NCBI GenBank assembly: GCA_018240985.1
Contig: JAFEER010000278.1
Location: 1 to 36,376, forward strand
Reading direction: 5' to 3'
Length of the DNA stretch: 36,376 nt
Origin: Pseudomonadota bacterium
GTDB taxonomy: Bacteria; Pseudomonadota; Gammaproteobacteria; Burkholderiales; Burkholderiaceae_C
Below the pieces are notes generated by a model that was given only the letters and a program-made list of their open reading frames with translations, made no database searches and had not been told where the DNA came from. A program made the position numbers and the translations under genes. This document shows positions 9,514-17,959 of the stretch, one piece after another (position 1 is the stretch's first letter; every line of letters begins with the position of its first letter).

Positions 9514-10497
9514 TCAGGTGAGCAGCGCCACGGCCGCAGAAAACGTGAAAAAGGCCAGCACCGTGGACACCAGGATGATGCGCGCCACGCGCCCGCCATG
9601 CGCGCCGAAGCGCTCGGTCAGCAGGGACACGTTGCTGGCGCTGGGCAGGGCCGCCAGCAGCACCAGCACGCTGAGCGTGAAGCTGGAAATATTCGCCCCC
9701 AGGCCCATGGCCGCGCGCGCCACGGCCCATACCAGCAGCGGATGCACGAGGAGCTTGGCGAGGGCCAGTGGCACGTACTGGCCGGGCGGCACATATTCAT
9801 GCTGGTTCATCTGCGAGCGCGCCAGCACCGCGCCAATGGTGAACAGCGCCACGGGCGAGGCCGCGGCGCCCAGCATGGCCATGGTCTTGTCCACGGGCTC
9901 GGGCAGCCGCCACTGGAGGGCCGAGGCCACGCCGCCCAGGACGATGGACCAGGGCATGGGATTGACCGCCATGCCGCGCGCCGCATTGCGCAGCGCCACG
10001 GCCACGCCGTGCGCGCCCGCGCCATCCAGGCGCGACAGGGCGATGCACAGCGAAGTGGTGACGATCATGTCCAGCGCCATGGTGAGGATGACCGGGCCGG
10101 CACTCGCCTCGCCCAGCAGCGCAACGAGCAGCGGCACGCCCATGAAGCCGGTGTTGGGAAAGACCGCCACCAGGGCGCCAAAGGCGGCATCGTTCCAGCC
10201 CATGGAGTGCCTGGTCAACGCCACGGTGGCGCCCACCAGGAGCAGCGCGCACAGCAGATAGACGCCGGCCACGGCCGGATCCAGCAGCTGGGCGATCGGC
10301 GTCTGGGCGCCAAAGCGGTACAGCATGCAGGGCAGCGCAAAGTACAGCACGAAGCTGTTGAGCCCGCCTATGGCCGACACCGGCAGCGCCCCGCCGCGCG
10401 TGGCCAGGTAGCCGCACAGCACGAGGGCGAAGAAGGGAAAGGTGACGAGCAGCACGGCAAGCATGGGGCGCATTCTCCCTGCCTTCTCCGCCTGCAT
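9514..10497 (-). CDS. AEC-family transporter (auxin efflux carrier / MdcF-like)
   Basis: 327 residues, about ten membrane helices in two five-helix halves. The N-terminus LVTFPFFALVLCGYLATRGG and NSFVLYFALPCMLYR, the central VFPNTGFMGVPLLVALLGE, and the C-terminal LVLLAALPSASNVSLLTERFG are typical AEC (PF03547) landmarks. Bacterial members carry small carboxylates such as malonate or malate. Its start directly abuts the stop of the binding-protein gene, and it lies five bases before the GT39 gene. Met9 or Met12 are alternative starts; GGAG and GGGAGA lie before them. Its placement between a binding protein and lipid-sugar genes is odd. Substrate is unknown. Confidence 0.88.
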   Translation of the reverse strand: MQAEKAGRMRPMLAVLLVTFPFFALVLCGYLATRGGALPVSAIGGLNSFVLYFALPCMLYRFGAQTPIAQLLDPAVAGVYLLCALLLVGATVALTRHSMGWNDAAFGALVAVFPNTGFMGVPLLVALLGEASAGPVILTMALDMIVTTSLCIALSRLDGAGAHGVAVALRNAARGMAVNPMPWSIVLGGVASALQWRLPEPVDKTMAMLGAAASPVALFTIGAVLARSQMNQHEYVPPGQYVPLALAKLLVHPLLVWAVARAAMGLGANISSFTLSVLVLLAALPSASNVSLLTERFGAHGGRVARIILVSTVLAFFTFSAAVALLT

Positions 10498-11610
10498 TCA
10501 CCTCTTCTGGGGTTCTCCGCTGGGCGGCGGCAGCGCCTGCTGCCAGCGGCGCAGGAAATTCTCCCGCTTCTGGCGGTCGAGATAGACGATCAGGCTGGGG
10601 CCGATGCCGATCGGCCGCAGGTTCCCAGCGGCCTCCCGCTGCAGCGCGGCGGCGGTATGCTCGCCCTGGATGCCGCTGCGCAGCGCAATCAGCCCCGACT
10701 GGCTGGCAAGCAGGCTCTGTCCACGCCGCGACAGCAGGTAGTCCAGCCAGAGCCTGGCGGCGTTCGGATGCGCCGCCCGCCGGTGGATGAAGGCGATGCG
10801 CGAACCCACCAGCGTGTAGTCGGACGGATAGACGACGCCGATCAGGGGATTGGCGCGCATCTTCTCGCTGGCGTAGGAGCCGAGCACGTTGTAGGCCAGC
10901 AGGCTCTCGCCCGCGGCGATGCTGTCCAGCATGGCGGCCGTGCTGGTCATCTGCCGGGCCTTCAGCCGCCCCATCTCGCGCCCCACTTCCCACAACATGC
11001 CCGACGCCCGGGCATCCTGCGTGGCGACCAGGAAACCCAGGCCCGAGCGCTCCAGGTCATAGGTGGCGACCCGGCCGTGCAGGCGCTGCGGCTGCGCACG
11101 CAGTAGGCGGATGAAGTCGGCATGCGTGCGCGGCACTTCGCTCTCGGCCAGCAGTTTCTTGTTGTAGGCGAAGCCCACCGGCTCCAGCGTGGTGCCATAG
11201 GCCTCGTTGCGCCACACGGCCCAGCCAGGCAGGGCGTGACGCTGGGGCGAGGCATAGACCAGCGCATGGCCGTCGTTGACCAGCTTCATCTGAAGATCCA
11301 TCGCCGAGCTCCACAGCACATCCGCCCCGTGCATGCCCTCGCGGCTTTCCCGCAGGAACCGCTGGTAGATGCCCATGCTGTCGATTTCGTGGTAGTGCAC
11401 CGCGATGCCCGGATAGAGCGCCCGAAAATCGTCGATCAGCGGCCGCGCGGCCCCCTCGTCGGTGGACGCATAGATCACGACCTGCCCTTCGCGCCGCGCC
11501 GCCGCTACCGTGGACGCATACTCCGCGGGATAACCCTCTTGCTCCGCTGCCTGGGCCACGGATAACGTCAACAGCAGAAGGCAGGCGCTCAACCACACTC
11601 GCAATGACAT
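10498..11610 (-). CDS. Periplasmic extracellular solute-binding protein, orphan (paralogue of 19755-20912)
   Basis: 370 residues with a Sec signal peptide (MSLRVW then a leucine-rich core, cleavage after AQA at about 21). Mature protein: GQVVIYASTDEGAARPLIDD, LYPGIAVHYHEIDS, ADVLWSSAMDLQ, YNKKLL and HPNAARLWLDYLLSRRGQ, the pattern of iron-type family 1 binding proteins (AfuA/FbpA class). No ABC permease or ATPase gene is nearby, so import by ABC transport is unlikely from this locus. It is divergent from tctD (61-base gap) and paralogous to the binding protein at the end of the citrate operon, so a ligand-presenting role for TctE is a reasonable inference; family knowledge gives BctC of Bordetella as precedent. 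Ribosome-binding site GGGGGA lies upstream of the ATG. Confidence 0.88.
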   Translation of the reverse strand: MSLRVWLSACLLLLTLSVAQAAEQEGYPAEYASTVAAARREGQVVIYASTDEGAARPLIDDFRALYPGIAVHYHEIDSMGIYQRFLRESREGMHGADVLWSSAMDLQMKLVNDGHALVYASPQRHALPGWAVWRNEAYGTTLEPVGFAYNKKLLAESEVPRTHADFIRLLRAQPQRLHGRVATYDLERSGLGFLVATQDARASGMLWEVGREMGRLKARQMTSTAAMLDSIAAGESLLAYNVLGSYASEKMRANPLIGVVYPSDYTLVGSRIAFIHRRAAHPNAARLWLDYLLSRRGQSLLASQSGLIALRSGIQGEHTAAALQREAAGNLRPIGIGPSLIVYLDRQKRENFLRRWQQALPPPSGEPQKR

Positions 11611-11671
11611 CGTTCCCCCTGTCTCTGGCCCATTATTCCGCAGGCCGATGCCGCCCGGCCCCACTCTCCCG
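11611..11671. promoter_or_regulatory. Divergent promoter region between binding protein and tctDE
   Basis: Only 61 bases separate the two divergent starts, so promoters and any TctD operator must lie here or inside the 5' ends of both genes. On the minus side GGGGGA precedes the binding-protein ATG. I see no sharply conserved -35/-10 pair or repeat, so only the location is supported. Confidence 0.4.
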
Positions 11672-12352
11672 ATGCGCACCCTGTTGATCGAAGACAACCC
11701 CAAGCTGGCGTGCACCCTGGCGGCCGAGTTGCGCACCGCCGGCATGGTGCTCGACTGCGTGGCCGATGGCCTGCACGCCGACGCCCTGCTGCAGGTGGAG
11801 CGCTATGACGTGGTGATCCTCGACCTTGGCCTACCCAGCCTGGGCGGCATCGAGGTGCTGCGGCGCGTCCGGGCGCGGGGCGACGACGTGCCGGTGCTGA
11901 TCCTCACCGCCTCGGGCGAGGTGCCCGACCGCGTGCGCGGCCTGAATGCCGGCGCGGACGACTACCTGCCCAAGCCCTTCGACCTGCACGAGCTGGTGGC
12001 GCGCCTGCGCGCCCTGGCGCGCCGCCACCGGGGCCGCACGCATGCAGTCTTCCAGGTGGGAGCGTTGAGCTACGACAGCGTGGCCATGCAGTTTTGCATC
12101 GCGGGCAAGGCATTGGAGCTGCCGCGGCGCGAGCATGGCGTGCTGGAGATACTGATCACCCGCAGCGGCCAGCCGGTGAGCAAGCGCGAGATCAGCGGCC
12201 AATTGTGCTCGCTCGACGACGCCGTCAGCCCCGAGGCACTGGAGCTGTACGTGCACCGGCTGCGCCGCAGGCTCGAAGGCAGCGGCGCCTCCATCCGCAC
12301 GCTGCGCGGACTGGGCTATCGCCTGGAGGCGGTAGACGATGCGCCTGCGTAG
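11672..12352 (+). CDS. tctD: OmpR/TctD-family response regulator
   Basis: 226 residues. Receiver domain: RTLLIEDN acidic pocket, phospho-acceptor Asp51 in YDVVILDLGLP, TAS at about 82, and the conserved Lys in DYLPKPFDLHELVARLRAL. Winged-helix DNA-binding domain from about 125: ALELPRREHGVLEILI, SPEALELYVHRLRRRLE and IRTLRGLGYRLE, all OmpR/PhoB type. It likely activates the adjacent binding-protein gene and/or the citrate operon when phosphorylated by the kinase encoded next, with which it overlaps by 14 bases. ATG 11672 is preferred to 11648 because the domain begins there. Confidence 0.93.
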   Translation: MRTLLIEDNPKLACTLAAELRTAGMVLDCVADGLHADALLQVERYDVVILDLGLPSLGGIEVLRRVRARGDDVPVLILTASGEVPDRVRGLNAGADDYLPKPFDLHELVARLRALARRHRGRTHAVFQVGALSYDSVAMQFCIAGKALELPRREHGVLEILITRSGQPVSKREISGQLCSLDDAVSPEALELYVHRLRRRLEGSGASIRTLRGLGYRLEAVDDAPA

Positions 12353-13718
12353 CGTCCTGCTGCGATGGCTGCTGGTGCCGCTCATCACGCTGTGGGCCAT
12401 CGGCTTTCGCATCCACTACGTGCGCACGCTGGCACTGGCCAACGAGGCATACGACCGGACACTGCTGGGCTCCGCGCTGGCCATGGCCGAGCAGGTGTCG
12501 GTGCGGGACGGACGCCTGGGCGTCGACATGCCCGATGCCGCGCTGGAGATGCTCGAATCACAGGCCCAGGATCGCATCTTCTATCGGGTCGGCTGCCTGG
12601 ATCCGCCGTCGGCCGTGAACGGCTACGACGACCTTCCGGCGCCACCGCCCGCATCCGGGACTGTCGATGGCCAGCCGGTCTTCTTCGATGCCAGCTACCG
12701 CGGCGAGCTGGTGCGCATGGTAGCCCTGCGGCGGCCGCTCTACGACACGCCCCTGTGCCGCCAGTTACTCGTCCAGGTGGGCGAGACCCTGGGTGCGCGC
12801 CAGGCCCTGTCGCGGCGCGTGCTGCTGGATGCGGGCTCGCTGCAACTCACGCTGGTCGCGATGGCCGCGCTGCTCATCACGCTGGGCGTGCATCGCGGCC
12901 TGCTGCCGCTCAGGCGCATCCGCGACGAAATCCGCGCGCGCGGGCAGGGCGACCTCACGCCAATCCGGCTCGAAGGCGTGCCCCGCGAGGTGGCGCCGCT
13001 CATCGAAGCCATCAACCTGCACACCGACCGCAAGCGGCGCCTGAACGAGGCGCACCGCCAGTTCATCGCCGATGCTTCGCACCAGCTCAAGACGCCGCTG
13101 GCGGTGCTCAAGGCGCAGGCCGCGCAGGCCCTGGTGCAGCAAGATGTGCGGGCCATGCGCGGCATCGTGCAGGAGATTCATGACAGCACCGACGCGACCT
13201 CGCGCATGGTGCACCAGTTGCTGGCGCTGGCACGCAGCGACCCGGCCGCCACGGCCACCCAGGATCTGGTGGAGCCGGTGGATCTGGTGGACTTGGCGCG
13301 CGCCGTTTGCTTCGACCTGCTGACGCCGGCTCTGGCACGCGGCATCGAGCTGGGCTTCGACGGCGAAACGCCGGCGACGACGCCAGGCCAGCCGCTGCTG
13401 CTGCGCGAGCTTGTAGCCAACCTCGTGGACAACGCCATCCGCTATACGCCCGCAGGCGGGGAGGTGGCCGTGACGGTGCGCCGTGACAACGCGGGCCATG
13501 CCTGCATCGAGGTGCTGGACAATGGCCCAGGCATTGCGCCCACCGAGCGCGAGGCTGTGTTCGAGCGTTTCCACCGCCTGCATGGCTCCGGGGCCGACGG
13601 CTGCGGCCTGGGCCTGGCCATCGTGCGCCAGATCGCCGAGCGGCACGGTGCGCAGATCGAGTTGGGTGATCCCCCCGAGGGGCACGGCCTGCGGGTCAGC
13701 GTGCGCTTTCCCCGCTGA
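12339..13718 (+). CDS. tctE: TctE-type sensor histidine kinase
   Basis: 459 residues. Inner-membrane kinase with a first helix at about 7-30, a periplasmic domain to about 165 resembling the two-component sensor kinase N-terminal domain of TctE/QseC/PmrB, and a second helix at about 170-190. Then HAMP-like linker, dimerisation domain ADASHQLKTPLAVL with phospho-acceptor His248, N box ELVANLVDNAIRYTP, G1 box LDNGPGIAP, and G2 box GCGLGLAIVRQIAERHG. It presumably phosphorylates the TctD product. The periplasmic domain has three Cys (residues about 87, 140) that could pair. In relatives, a periplasmic binding protein participates in sensing; two candidate partners flank this system. Confidence 0.93.
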   Translation: MRLRSVLLRWLLVPLITLWAIGFRIHYVRTLALANEAYDRTLLGSALAMAEQVSVRDGRLGVDMPDAALEMLESQAQDRIFYRVGCLDPPSAVNGYDDLPAPPPASGTVDGQPVFFDASYRGELVRMVALRRPLYDTPLCRQLLVQVGETLGARQALSRRVLLDAGSLQLTLVAMAALLITLGVHRGLLPLRRIRDEIRARGQGDLTPIRLEGVPREVAPLIEAINLHTDRKRRLNEAHRQFIADASHQLKTPLAVLKAQAAQALVQQDVRAMRGIVQEIHDSTDATSRMVHQLLALARSDPAATATQDLVEPVDLVDLARAVCFDLLTPALARGIELGFDGETPATTPGQPLLLRELVANLVDNAIRYTPAGGEVAVTVRRDNAGHACIEVLDNGPGIAPTEREAVFERFHRLHGSGADGCGLGLAIVRQIAERHGAQIELGDPPEGHGLRVSVRFPR

Positions 13719-13905
13719 CGGCCGACAAGGGCCTTCGTCGCCCTTGAGGGGGGAAAGGCGCCAAGCAACTCAGGGCGGCGTCATTTCGAGCGCCTGCACA
13801 GGGGAAATCCACAAGAACCAGATGAAAGGTTGTCGAAAGCTTGCGTTTCCTATCATGGATCGCAATCGATATAGATCAGATCGACCCCTTCAAGGAGACA
13901 ACACT
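13719..13905 (+). promoter_or_regulatory. Leader and putative promoter of the citrate-lyase operon
   Basis: Between tctE and the operon lies a weak hairpin AAGGGC / GCCCTT (13727-13745) with no T tract. A TATCAT -10-like box stands at 13851-13856 with TTGTCG at 13830-13835, but the spacing of 15 is short. A GATC/ATCGAT-rich stretch (13857-13886) directly downstream could hold an operator. AAGGAG at 13892-13897 is the ribosome-binding site for the first gene. Promoter is tentative. Confidence 0.35.
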
Positions 13906-15195
13906 ATGCAAATCACCGGCATGCTACATGGCGCCCGCCTGCTTGAGTTCGCAGGATTTCCTGTCACCGAAGTGCTGGGCCCTGGGGCCAGCGAGGAAGA
14001 GATCAAGGCCATGCTTGTCAAGCACGGCCTGATCTTCATCAAGCCCGTCTTCAAGGGCGGCATCGGCAAGAAGGGCAAGGCGGGCCTGCTCGGAAGGGCC
14101 AAGGATCTGCAGACCGCGCTGGCCGAGAAGGAGCGTCTGTATTTCGCCGAGCACCAGGTGGGTCACAACAAGGCCAAGGCCAACGGCGTGACCTTCGAGG
14201 CCGGCGTGCCGGCCGAGCACGAGGTGTATTTCTCGATCAGCGATTCCACCCACTTCCGTGCCCCCACGATGACGCTCACGCACATGGGCGGCATGGACAT
14301 CGAGGAGCTGGACAAGCAGCACGTGGCGCAGGTGCCGTTCGATCCGCTCACGGGCCTGAAATCCTTCGTCGTGGCCAATGCGCTGACCGAGATCGGCGCG
14401 CCCAAGGAGATCATCTCGCCGCTGGTGCAGCACCTGCCCAAGCTGTGGGAGCTGTTCCACAACTTCGGCATGACCACGCTGGAGCTCAACCCCATCCGCA
14501 TGCGGCCCGACAAGAAGGGGCGCCTCACGCCCGTGGCCTGCGACTTCAAGTGCGGCTTCGACCGCGACGACCCGCGCTGGTTGCGCCTGAAGCTGCCGCC
14601 GCACCTGTTCGCCGCAGACTACTCGGCCTTCGAGCAGGAGATCAACACGCTGCGCACCCACCAGGGCCAGAGCGACGTGTACGTCATCAACGACAAGGGT
14701 TCGGTGCTCGCGCCCACGTTCGGCGGCGGCGCCAATTCGCTGGTCACCGAGATGCTGGGCGACGCGGCCATCATCAGCTCGGACTTCGGCGGCAACCCAC
14801 CCTACGAGAAGATGAAGGAGGTGGCGCGCATCTGCTTCAAGCACTGGCTGCGCCAGGCCAACGTGCTGTTCATCATCGGCGGCAAGAGCAACAACACCGA
14901 CATCTTCGAGACGCTGCGCGCCATGGCCGACGCGCTGCGCGAGCACTTCAGCAAGCACGGCCCCACGCCGCTGTACGTGGTGCTGGGCCGCGGCGGGCCC
15001 AACCTGGTGCGCGGCATGGGCGCGCTGCGCGACACCTGCGACGCGCTGGGCCTGCCCTACCGCCTGTTCGGCTTCGACTCCGACATGAGCGAGGTGATCC
15101 AGTTCGCCAAGGACGTGGATGCCTGGATGCAAGCCGGCGGACGCGCGCAGGTCGCGCAGCGCCTGGGAATCGAAGCACCGGTCGCGGCAGCCTGA
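13906..15195 (+). CDS. ATP-citrate lyase beta-like subunit (ATP-grasp plus citrate-binding domain)
   Basis: 429 residues. N-terminal ATP-grasp-like half with GLIFIKPVFKGGIGKKGKAG and the metal-site sequence TTLELNPIRM (compare LEINPL of succinyl-CoA synthetase). C-terminal half matches the ATP-citrate lyase citrate-binding domain: APTFGGGANSLVTEMLGD, SSDFGGNPPYEKM, FIIGGKSNNTDIFETL, VVLGRGGPNLVRGMGAL and YRLFGFDSDMSEVI (human enzyme has RRGGPNY and VFGTETHMT at these points). Together with the next gene it should form the cytoplasmic lyase converting citrate, CoA and ATP to acetyl-CoA and oxaloacetate. Size matches the 40-45 kDa subunit of two-gene bacterial enzymes. Ribosome-binding site AAGGAG; 13 bases precede the next gene. 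Confidence 0.85.
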   Translation: MQITGMLHGARLLEFAGFPVTEVLGPGASEEEIKAMLVKHGLIFIKPVFKGGIGKKGKAGLLGRAKDLQTALAEKERLYFAEHQVGHNKAKANGVTFEAGVPAEHEVYFSISDSTHFRAPTMTLTHMGGMDIEELDKQHVAQVPFDPLTGLKSFVVANALTEIGAPKEIISPLVQHLPKLWELFHNFGMTTLELNPIRMRPDKKGRLTPVACDFKCGFDRDDPRWLRLKLPPHLFAADYSAFEQEINTLRTHQGQSDVYVINDKGSVLAPTFGGGANSLVTEMLGDAAIISSDFGGNPPYEKMKEVARICFKHWLRQANVLFIIGGKSNNTDIFETLRAMADALREHFSKHGPTPLYVVLGRGGPNLVRGMGALRDTCDALGLPYRLFGFDSDMSEVIQFAKDVDAWMQAGGRAQVAQRLGIEAPVAAA

Positions 15196-15208
15196 GGAGA
15201 CAACCACC

Positions 15209-17932
15209 ATGCCAAGCAATGTTCAAATGCGCAGTGTCGGCGACTTCAAGTACTACGTCGGCATCAGCTCGCTCACCCAGGTCGCCTCGCGCGACGACCG
15301 CGTCTGCGTGCTCAACATCCTGGGCGGCGAGTCGAGCGACGTCACCCCCGTGAGCCACACCTATTCGGGCGGCAACGTGGTCTGCGGCACCGCGCCCGGC
15401 AAGGGCGGTTCGGTGCTCGAAACACCGATGGGCAACATCCCGGTCTACAACAACGTGCGCGAGGCGCTGGCCGCAGGCCACCGCTTCAACTGCGGCGTGG
15501 TCTATCTGCCGCCGTCGGCGGCGCGCGACGGCGTGGCCGAGCTGATCCGCGTGAACCCCGACCTGCGCAAGATCTTCATCATCACCGAGAAGATCGCGGT
15601 GCACGATGCGCGTGAGATCCGCGCCATGGGGCAGCAGAACGGCATCGACATCTTCGGCGCCAACGGCCTGGGCGTGGCCGACTCGTGGAACCAGGTGCGC
15701 ATCGGCGGCGCCCTGGGCGGCGACAAGCCGGGCGACTCGCTCAAGCCCGGCTCCATCGCCATCTTCTCCAACTCGGGCGGCTTCTCGACCACTATCGCGC
15801 AGTACCTGCGCATGGCCGGCTGGGGTACGACCACCGTCATTTCAAGCGGCAAGGACGTCTACATCCACTACGCTGCGCCCGAATTCGCGTTCGCGCTGGC
15901 CAACGATGCGCGCAGCAAGGCCGCGGTGCTGTACTGCGAGCCCGGCGGCTACTACGAATACGACGCCCAGTTCACCAAGCCCGTGGTGGCCTGTGTGGTC
16001 GGCCGCTGGAAAAGCAAGCTCACGCGCGCCGTGGGCCACGCGGGCGCCATGGCCGGCGGCAACGACGACGCGCAGGCCAAGGAACGCTGGTTCATGGAGA
16101 AATTCGGCGTGGACGACATCTTCACGCCCGAAAACCCGGTGTTCTCGGCCAAGGGCGCGGTGGTGACCAACATCGCCCATATCCCGGCCGCGCTCACCGC
16201 CGTGATGCGCGCCAACGCCACCATGCCCGACTTCGCGCCCGAAGGCAGCCTGGCGCTCAAGCCCTGGTTCGGTTCCGACGAGGGACTCGACCTGCCCAAG
16301 GAACTGCGCATCCCGGTGGTGGAAGCCATCGCGCCCTATGGCGAGCAGATCGCGATCCTGAACACGCAGATCGGCGGCGTGGTGCCGCGCCAGAGCATGA
16401 AGGACGCATCGGGCGCCTCGCAGATGGATGCCAAGACCCAGGTCACCAGCCTGCACGGCACCAGTATGCTCACGGCCGCCACGCTGCCGCTGGAATCGAA
16501 CGTGACGCTGGCCCTGGTGCACGACGCGGGCGGCGAGAACGACCGCAAGCTGATCGCGCCCACCATCGCCGCCTACGTCAACCTGCACGGCAGGCCCGAA
16601 CTGGCCGCGGCGCAGGCCAGCCGCGAGGCCGGCAACGCGCCCAATGCCGTGCTGGCCGCCGCCGCGGCCATCGTCGGCCCCAAGCGCCAGCAGGCGGCGC
16701 GCGAGGCGCTGCGCTTCATGATCGAGCGCTTCCATGCGGCGGGCCTGGGCAACGAGTTCGGCGCCTCGCTGTCGGACAGCTTCGACATTGCCGCCGTGGA
16801 CGCCAGCGGCCAGCCGGACCTGACCGGCGAGCAGCCCGACCCGCAAGCCGAGCGCCTGCTGGCCGGCGTCAAAGCGCGCGGCGCGCGCTCGGTATTCCTG
16901 CGCTGGCTGGCCAGCCTGCCCGGCCACCCGACCGAGGCGGCGGTGCTGGCGGCGATCTCCGCCACGCTGGCCTGGGGACCGCTGTCGCGCAAGCGCATCT
17001 CGCGTGCTACGGCGGAAAGCTTCCCCTGGTGGCTGCAACTGTTCGGCACGCTGATCGGCGCATCGGCAGATGCCGGCAAGCACGAGGCGGGCCGCTTCTG
17101 CGGCATCGATGATGCGAAGCTGCTGGGCGAACTGAGCCTTGGAGAAACAGCCTTCGCTGCGCTGCTGGGCCAGGTGCCGAATGAGGGCGACCTGTTCGCC
17201 TTCCAAACCCTGGTGGGCCTGCTGCTGACCAACGGCCCCGGCTCCATCTCGGCCCAGGGCGCCAAGGGCGCGGTCTCGTCCGACGGGCCCGAGCAGCCCG
17301 ATCGCGTGCAGCTGAACAAGGCGCTGATGGGCTTCCTCACCCACACCGGCTATGCGCACGGCGGCAACGGCTACGAGGGCATCGCCTACCTGTGCGAGCA
17401 GTTCAAGGGCAGTGGGCTGAAGAACCCGGCCGCCACCGATCACGGCATCGACCTGAAGGCGCTGGCCGCACGCGCGGTGGAACAGTACGCCAGCTACAAG
17501 GCGCAGAAGAAGACGGCCGGCAGCCTGGACATCGCCAAGCTGCCTGGCGTGAACCACCCGGTGTTCAAGGACAAACCCGTCAACCACGACCCGCGCGAGG
17601 TGTTCATCGCCAAGCTGTTCGAGGCACGCGGCGAGACCAACGTGTTCCACCAGTTCTACCGTGCGCTGGTGCAACAGCTGTTCGATGCCGGTGTTTCGCG
17701 CAACGTCTACTGCGTGAACGTCGATGCGGTGATCGCGGCGCTGCTGCTGAAGATGCTGTGGCAGCCGCTGAATGCCGGGCGGATCGGCGAGCGCGAGCTG
17801 GAGACGGCGGCCTTCACCATCTTCCTGTACCCGCGCATGCTGGGCTGCGCTGCCGAGGCGGACGACCACCTCAATCGCGGCCGCAACATGGATACGCGCA
17901 CACCGGCCTCGCAGTGTCGCTTCGTGGCCTGA
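15209..17932 (+). CDS. ATP-citrate lyase alpha-like protein, extended, with divergent citrate-synthase-like domain
   Basis: 907 residues, against about 610 for typical two-gene AclA. CoA-binding/ligase part (about 1-340): IPVYNNVREAL, SIAIFSNSGGFSTTIAQYL, and the phospho-histidine loop TRAVGHAGAMAGG (His277). From about 390 a citrate-synthase-like region: TSLHGTSMLTAATLPLESNV, then some 230 less familiar residues, then TNGPGSISAQGAKGAV, YAHGGNGYEGIAYL (His717), PGVNHPVFKDKPVNHDPRE (His783) and YCVNVDAVIAALLLKM (Asp839). These three align in order with the citrate synthase His/His/Asp triad, but GHR of known lyases is replaced by NHPVFK. Strong ribosome-binding site GAGGAGA. Citrate is inferred as substrate from the CitM gene 27 bases downstream; another 2-hydroxy-tricarboxylate is possible. 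Confidence 0.82.
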   Translation: MPSNVQMRSVGDFKYYVGISSLTQVASRDDRVCVLNILGGESSDVTPVSHTYSGGNVVCGTAPGKGGSVLETPMGNIPVYNNVREALAAGHRFNCGVVYLPPSAARDGVAELIRVNPDLRKIFIITEKIAVHDAREIRAMGQQNGIDIFGANGLGVADSWNQVRIGGALGGDKPGDSLKPGSIAIFSNSGGFSTTIAQYLRMAGWGTTTVISSGKDVYIHYAAPEFAFALANDARSKAAVLYCEPGGYYEYDAQFTKPVVACVVGRWKSKLTRAVGHAGAMAGGNDDAQAKERWFMEKFGVDDIFTPENPVFSAKGAVVTNIAHIPAALTAVMRANATMPDFAPEGSLALKPWFGSDEGLDLPKELRIPVVEAIAPYGEQIAILNTQIGGVVPRQSMKDASGASQMDAKTQVTSLHGTSMLTAATLPLESNVTLALVHDAGGENDRKLIAPTIAAYVNLHGRPELAAAQASREAGNAPNAVLAAAAAIVGPKRQQAAREALRFMIERFHAAGLGNEFGASLSDSFDIAAVDASGQPDLTGEQPDPQAERLLAGVKARGARSVFLRWLASLPGHPTEAAVLAAISATLAWGPLSRKRISRATAESFPWWLQLFGTLIGASADAGKHEAGRFCGIDDAKLLGELSLGETAFAALLGQVPNEGDLFAFQTLVGLLLTNGPGSISAQGAKGAVSSDGPEQPDRVQLNKALMGFLTHTGYAHGGNGYEGIAYLCEQFKGSGLKNPAATDHGIDLKALAARAVEQYASYKAQKKTAGSLDIAKLPGVNHPVFKDKPVNHDPREVFIAKLFEARGETNVFHQFYRALVQQLFDAGVSRNVYCVNVDAVIAALLLKMLWQPLNAGRIGERELETAAFTIFLYPRMLGCAAEADDHLNRGRNMDTRTPASQCRFVA

Positions 17933-17959
17933 ACCAACGATAAGGAAGAGACCATACCC

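Noticed and set aside
13727..13745. Hairpin after tctE as a terminator
   Set aside because: Stem is only 6 bp and no T tract follows; termination between tctE and the lyase operon is not supported.
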